DNA of 64,000 bases from an uncultured Pelagibacteraceae bacterium (GTDB lineage Bacteria > Pseudomonadota > Alphaproteobacteria > Pelagibacterales > Pelagibacteraceae), in NCBI GenBank assembly GCA_902598485.1, contig CACKBU010000003.1, forward strand, positions 1 through 64,000, written 5' to 3'. Below are positions 59,803 to 64,000 of the stretch, in pieces. The notes beneath the pieces were generated by a model that ran no database searches, was not told where the DNA came from, and saw only the letters and a list, made by a program, of their open reading frames with translations. Each line of letters opens with the position of its first letter. Positions within the stretch are counted from its first letter, which is position 1. The translations under genes and the position numbers were made by a program.

Positions 59803-61887
59803 ATGGATATTAAAAAAACAGCTAATTTATTCATTGATTTTGCGGGTAAGCGATTAGCTGAGATTTCTGGATTACTTCTCTTTTTTTTAGGTTTAGCATT
59901 ATTTGTAGCATTATTTACCTACTCACCTGAAGATCCAAACTTTATTTTTCCAGATAACACTGAAATCAAAAATTTTTTTGGTTTTAAGGGTAGTTTTGTT
60001 TCTGACTTGTTTTTTCAATCCGTAGGGTTAATTGCTTATCTAATTTCTTTAACTTTTATCATCACTGGTATTAATCTGTTAAGAAGTAAAGAATTTATTT
60101 TAATTATTGAAAATATTTTCTTTGCTGTACTTTATTGTATTTTTGGAAGTCTTTTTTTAACTCATTTTTATTCTGACGCATTTACACTTTATATAAATGG
60201 TAACGGTGGTTTTCTTGGCAATTTACTTAACCAATCATTTTTAAATCAAATCTTACTTATAAATAGTCAAATATCATACTATATTTTAATTATATTAATT
60301 TTGTTGTTGTTTCTCAAAAGTATAAATTTCAATCCACTAAAATTTTATCAATCAATATTAAGATTTTTAAGTTTAATAAAAAAGAAAGAAGAAAAAAATT
60401 ACACAGACAAAAGTGAGATAATAAGTGAATACATACCACAGGATCAAATTAAAAATCTTATACAAGAAGATTTACCTTTTATAAAAGCTGATAATAAAAC
60501 AGACAATAAAATTAAATTTAAACTCCCAAGTTTAGATCTATTAAAAATGCCCTCTAAAAAAGAAAGAGAAAGTTCAGAAAAAAATGAGAATAATGACCCT
60601 GAATTTTTAGAAAAAATCTTATTAGATTTTGGAGTTAATGGAAAAATTAAAAAAGTAAGTCATGGACCTGTTGTTACATTAAACGAATTTGAACCTGCTG
60701 CTGGGGTAAAAGTTTCAAAAATCATTAATTTATCAGATGATATAGCAAGAAATACTAGTTCGGAGTCTGCAAGAATATCTACAATCCCCGGAAGTAATAC
60801 CATTGGTATTGAGTTGCCAAATAATTCTAGAGAAAATGTTTACTTAAGTGAAATTTTAAATAACAGTGATTTCAAAAAAAAGGACATTAAATTACCTATT
60901 GCACTAGGTAAAAGTATATCAGGCAATCCAATAGTTGGTGATTTATCATCAATGCCACATTTACTGATTGCTGGAACTACGGGATCTGGTAAATCAGTTT
61001 GTATCAATACAATTATTTTATCACTTCTTTACAGACATACTCCCGATAAATGCAAATTTATTTTAATTGATCCAAAAATGTTAGAGTTGTCTACTTATGA
61101 AGGAATTCCACATTTGCTTTGTCCAGTTATAACAGAAGCAAAAAAAGCAGCCTCTGTACTGGGATGGGTAGTGAAAGAAATGGAAAGTAGATACAGATTA
61201 ATGACTAAAGAAGGTGTCAGAAATATTGATGGTTATAATGCTAAACACAAACTTCCAATGCCATACATAGTTGTTGTTGTAGATGAAATGTCTGATTTAA
61301 TGTTAGTTGCTGGTAAAGAAATTGAAAATTATATTCAAAAATTATCTCAAATGGCAAGAGCAGCGGGGATCCATATTATAATGGCTACGCAAAGACCTAG
61401 TGTGGACGTAATTACGGGTACAATAAAAGCTAATTTCCCTACGAGAATATCTTTCCAAGTAACCTCTAAAATAGATAGTAGGACAATTCTTGGAGAACAA
61501 GGAGCTGAACAATTGTTAGGAAAAGGTGATATGTTATACATGTCTTCAGCTAATCGTATAGTTAGAATCCACGCACCATTTGTATCTGACAGCGAAATTG
61601 AAAAAATAAATAATTCTTTAAGATCCCAAGCAGAGCCAGATTATGTTGATGAAATTTTAAATTTTGCTGATGAGAAAGAAATTGGTGATAGCCAAAATCA
61701 AGGTGAGAAAGATGAGCTTTATGAACAAGCTTTAGATATAATTAGGTCTGAAGGTAAAGCTTCTACTTCTTTTTTACAAAGAAAACTTCAGATTGGATAC
61801 AATAGAGCAGCAAGAATTATTGACATGATGGAGGCAGATGGCGTTGTTAGTAAAGCAAATCATGTTGGCAAAAGAGACGTGCTTTAA
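59803..61887 (+). CDS. ftsK: DNA translocase FtsK
   Basis: N-terminal TM helices, Walker A GTTGSGKSV, C-terminal gamma winged helix LQRKLQIGYNRAARIIDMMEADGVV. Confidence 0.97.
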   Translation: MDIKKTANLFIDFAGKRLAEISGLLLFFLGLALFVALFTYSPEDPNFIFPDNTEIKNFFGFKGSFVSDLFFQSVGLIAYLISLTFIITGINLLRSKEFILIIENIFFAVLYCIFGSLFLTHFYSDAFTLYINGNGGFLGNLLNQSFLNQILLINSQISYYILIILILLLFLKSINFNPLKFYQSILRFLSLIKKKEEKNYTDKSEIISEYIPQDQIKNLIQEDLPFIKADNKTDNKIKFKLPSLDLLKMPSKKERESSEKNENNDPEFLEKILLDFGVNGKIKKVSHGPVVTLNEFEPAAGVKVSKIINLSDDIARNTSSESARISTIPGSNTIGIELPNNSRENVYLSEILNNSDFKKKDIKLPIALGKSISGNPIVGDLSSMPHLLIAGTTGSGKSVCINTIILSLLYRHTPDKCKFILIDPKMLELSTYEGIPHLLCPVITEAKKAASVLGWVVKEMESRYRLMTKEGVRNIDGYNAKHKLPMPYIVVVVDEMSDLMLVAGKEIENYIQKLSQMARAAGIHIIMATQRPSVDVITGTIKANFPTRISFQVTSKIDSRTILGEQGAEQLLGKGDMLYMSSANRIVRIHAPFVSDSEIEKINNSLRSQAEPDYVDEILNFADEKEIGDSQNQGEKDELYEQALDIIRSEGKASTSFLQRKLQIGYNRAARIIDMMEADGVVSKANHVGKRDVL

Positions 61888-62435
61888 TGTTCCGATTTTC
61901 ATTAATATTTTTTTTTACTATTTTAACATCATTTTCGAATGCAGAGATTAAAGATAAAATAATTGATAATTTAAAAAATACTAACAATTTAGATTTCAAA
62001 TTTGAACAAAATGTAAATGGAAAAATTGAAAATGGAAGTTGTACAATTGAATATCCAAAAAAGATTTTTTGTGAGTACGCACGAAGCAATAATAAAGTTT
62101 TAGTTTCAAATGGAAAATCTTTAGTAATTAAAACAAGGACAAGTTATTATAGATATCCGCTAGAAAAAACTGCTTTAAATTTAATATTAGACAAAAATTT
62201 TCTAATAAAAAAAATCTATGATCTTAAGGAAAGAATAGTTGATAATAATCTAGTTAATTTTACAATTATAGAGAGAGATAACGAAATTAATATTTTTTTT
62301 GATAAACAAACTTATGATTTAGTCGGTTGGCAAAATACTGATATTTATCAAAATTTTAATATTACTTTTCTTAGCTCAATAAGAAAAAATAGAGTGCTTT
62401 CAAAAAATCTTTTTAAAACCCCTATTCAGAATTAA
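61887..62435 (+). CDS. lolA: Outer-membrane lipoprotein carrier protein LolA-like
   Basis: Signal peptide, NLDFKFEQNVNGKIENGSCTIEYPKKIFCEY; downstream of ftsK. Confidence 0.85.
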   Translation: MFRFSLIFFFTILTSFSNAEIKDKIIDNLKNTNNLDFKFEQNVNGKIENGSCTIEYPKKIFCEYARSNNKVLVSNGKSLVIKTRTSYYRYPLEKTALNLILDKNFLIKKIYDLKERIVDNNLVNFTIIERDNEINIFFDKQTYDLVGWQNTDIYQNFNITFLSSIRKNRVLSKNLFKTPIQN

Positions 62436-62935
62436 ATATTCAAAATTTCAGTCTTAAATATTTTCATTCCTCTTGAAATATAATTTTTCAATGCATTTTT
62501 ATGATCTAATGAACATGTATGAACCCAAACACGATTAACTTTATTTTCAAAAGATTTTTTTATTGCCTCAGATAACAAATAAGAACCTAATTTTTTATTT
62601 TGATATTCTTCTAATATTCCAAAATAAGCAATTTCGGTCTCATTTTTTTCTGGGTGAAAAATTAATTCAAAAAAACCAACTAAATCATCATTAAATTTAA
62701 ATACATATGATCTAACACTTTCATTAGATACATAATTAATCCATTTTTCTTCTGACCATGTAAGTCTGTCTACCCATTTATGATTTTTACCAATATTTTT
62801 ATAGAAAAATTTATTTAATTGAAAATTTATTGGATCAATTAAACTTAAAGAATAATCTTCTGAGGGCTTATTTCCTTCTTTAAGATTTTGAAGTGAGTTT
62901 ATTTCTAGGTAATTTCTTTTAACTTTTTCGATCAC
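62432..62935 (-). CDS. GNAT acetyltransferase
   Basis: AYFGILEEYQNKKLGSYLLSEAIKKSFE. Confidence 0.88.
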   Translation of the reverse strand: MIEKVKRNYLEINSLQNLKEGNKPSEDYSLSLIDPINFQLNKFFYKNIGKNHKWVDRLTWSEEKWINYVSNESVRSYVFKFNDDLVGFFELIFHPEKNETEIAYFGILEEYQNKKLGSYLLSEAIKKSFENKVNRVWVHTCSLDHKNALKNYISRGMKIFKTEILNI

Positions 62936-63297
62936 TCAACCATTTTTCCTACTTGTTCACCTCCAAATAAATGAAAGTGTAAATGAGGTACTTCTTGTCC
63001 ACCATGATCGCTGATATTTGCTAAAGCTCTATAACCCTTACCTACTTCTGTTGAAATGCCTAGCTTTTTAGCGACTATATTAATACCTTTTAATAATCCA
63101 ACCATCTCATCCGATGTGGCATTCAAACTAAAATCATCTAAATCAATGTATTTCCCTTTAGGGATAACTAAAGCATGAATCTTTTTTTGTGGATTAATAT
63201 CGTGAAATGACAAAACAAAATCATCCTCATAAATTTTATTACAAGGAATTTCTCCACGTAAAATTTTTGCAAAAATATTATTCTCGTCGTAACTCAT
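62932..63297 (-). CDS. HIT family protein
   Basis: NIFAKILRGEIPCNKIYEDD; HLHFHLFGG (HxHxH). Confidence 0.95.
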   Translation of the reverse strand: MSYDENNIFAKILRGEIPCNKIYEDDFVLSFHDINPQKKIHALVIPKGKYIDLDDFSLNATSDEMVGLLKGINIVAKKLGISTEVGKGYRALANISDHGGQEVPHLHFHLFGGEQVGKMVE

Positions 63298-63566
63298 TTT
63301 TTTCTTTTTTCTAATTCTGACATTACTTCTTCAATTTTTATATCATTAGCCTCAAGATACATTAATAGATGATAAAAAACATCTGCTGCTTCATGAATTT
63401 TGTTTGAATTCTCTTCAACTGCTTGAATCAATTCATTAACTTCTTCTAAAACCTTTGCCTTGCTTAATGATTTGTCAGTAATTAACTTATTAGTATACGA
63501 ACCTTCAACAGGAGAGGATTTTCTTTCTCTTGCAAGTTTGATTAAGTTTTCTAATGTATTAAGCAT
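63294..63566 (-). CDS. hisE: Phosphoribosyl-ATP pyrophosphatase
   Basis: KVLEEVNELIQAVEE...HEAADVFYHLLMYLE. Confidence 0.93.
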   Translation of the reverse strand: MLNTLENLIKLARERKSSPVEGSYTNKLITDKSLSKAKVLEEVNELIQAVEENSNKIHEAADVFYHLLMYLEANDIKIEEVMSELEKRKK

Positions 63567-63567
63567 A

Positions 63568-64000
63568 TTAAATTCTAACAGGAATTCCTTTTAAATCCAA
63601 ATACTCCTTGGCTTCTTTTACGGAATGTTTTCCGTAGTGAAATATTGATGCCGCTAAAACTGCGCTTGCGTTTCCTAATTTAATTCCATCTACTAAATGA
63701 TCTAAATTTCCAACTCCACCAGATGCAATTACTGGAATATTTACTTTTGAAGATATCTTAGACATTAAATCAATATCATAACCAACTTGAGTACCGTCTC
63801 TATCCATAGAAGTAACTAGAAGCTCACCTGCTCCACTATCTTCCATTTTTTTTGCAAATTCTATTGCATCAATGCCAGTATTATTTCTTCCACCATGAGT
63901 GAAAATTTCCCATTTATCTCTATTTTTTTTAGCATCTATCGCTACCACAATACATTGTGATCCAAATTTTTTAGAACTTTCTAAAACTACTTCTGGATTT
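63568..64000 (-). CDS. hisF: Imidazole glycerol phosphate synthase cyclase subunit, partial (continues past window)
   Basis: [35 protein letters not shown]; reading frame open to window edge. Confidence 0.94.
   Translation of the reverse strand, partial: NPEVVLESSKKFGSQCIVVAIDAKKNRDKWEIFTHGGRNNTGIDAIEFAKKMEDSGAGELLVTSMDRDGTQVGYDIDLMSKISSKVNIPVIASGGVGNLDHLVDGIKLGNASAVLAASIFHYGKHSVKEAKEYLDLKGIPVRI

Noticed and set aside
1-64000. CRISPR arrays, transposons, prophage, integrases, toxin-antitoxin or defence systems
   Set aside because: No regular spaced repeats, terminal inverted repeats, transposase/integrase motifs or recognisable defence genes were seen.

Overview
AT-rich, densely packed alphaproteobacterial chromosome segment whose gene content and synteny look like Pelagibacterales (SAR11); the taxon is inferred from gene content, with no database search. 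Left to right: an amidase fragment and a TRAP transporter; a two-ATPase ABC importer resembling the GlpS/GlpT glycerol type, with a Zn-alcohol dehydrogenase, an SDR and a divergent GAF/PAS/Fis regulator; a glycolate/2-hydroxyacid oxidation cluster (glcDEF, aminotransferase, lldD-like, two dehydrogenases); ccmCDEFGH; argG broken by a one-base frameshift in an A-run; a light/DNA-repair neighbourhood (orphan photolyase FAD domain, FeS-type photolyase, an unlisted DUF2256 mini-gene, SDR, truncated ANL enzyme); a dehalogenase-like hydrolase with a TauD-family dioxygenase; housekeeping genes (folD, hemCD, tsaD); acsA with a basic heptad-repeat N-terminus near an acetate-type symporter carrying an EF-hand loop; purH, tRNA-Gly(GCC), sulfotransferase, ftsK, lolA, hisE and partial hisF. 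No CRISPR array, rRNA, transposase or prophage was seen. The observations most worth checking are the argG frameshift, the AcoR-like regulator without an AAA+ domain, the orphan photolyase domain with a C-terminal alpha/beta extension, the acsA heptad tail, and a long hairpin upstream of ccmC whose wobble pairs favour minus-strand RNA.
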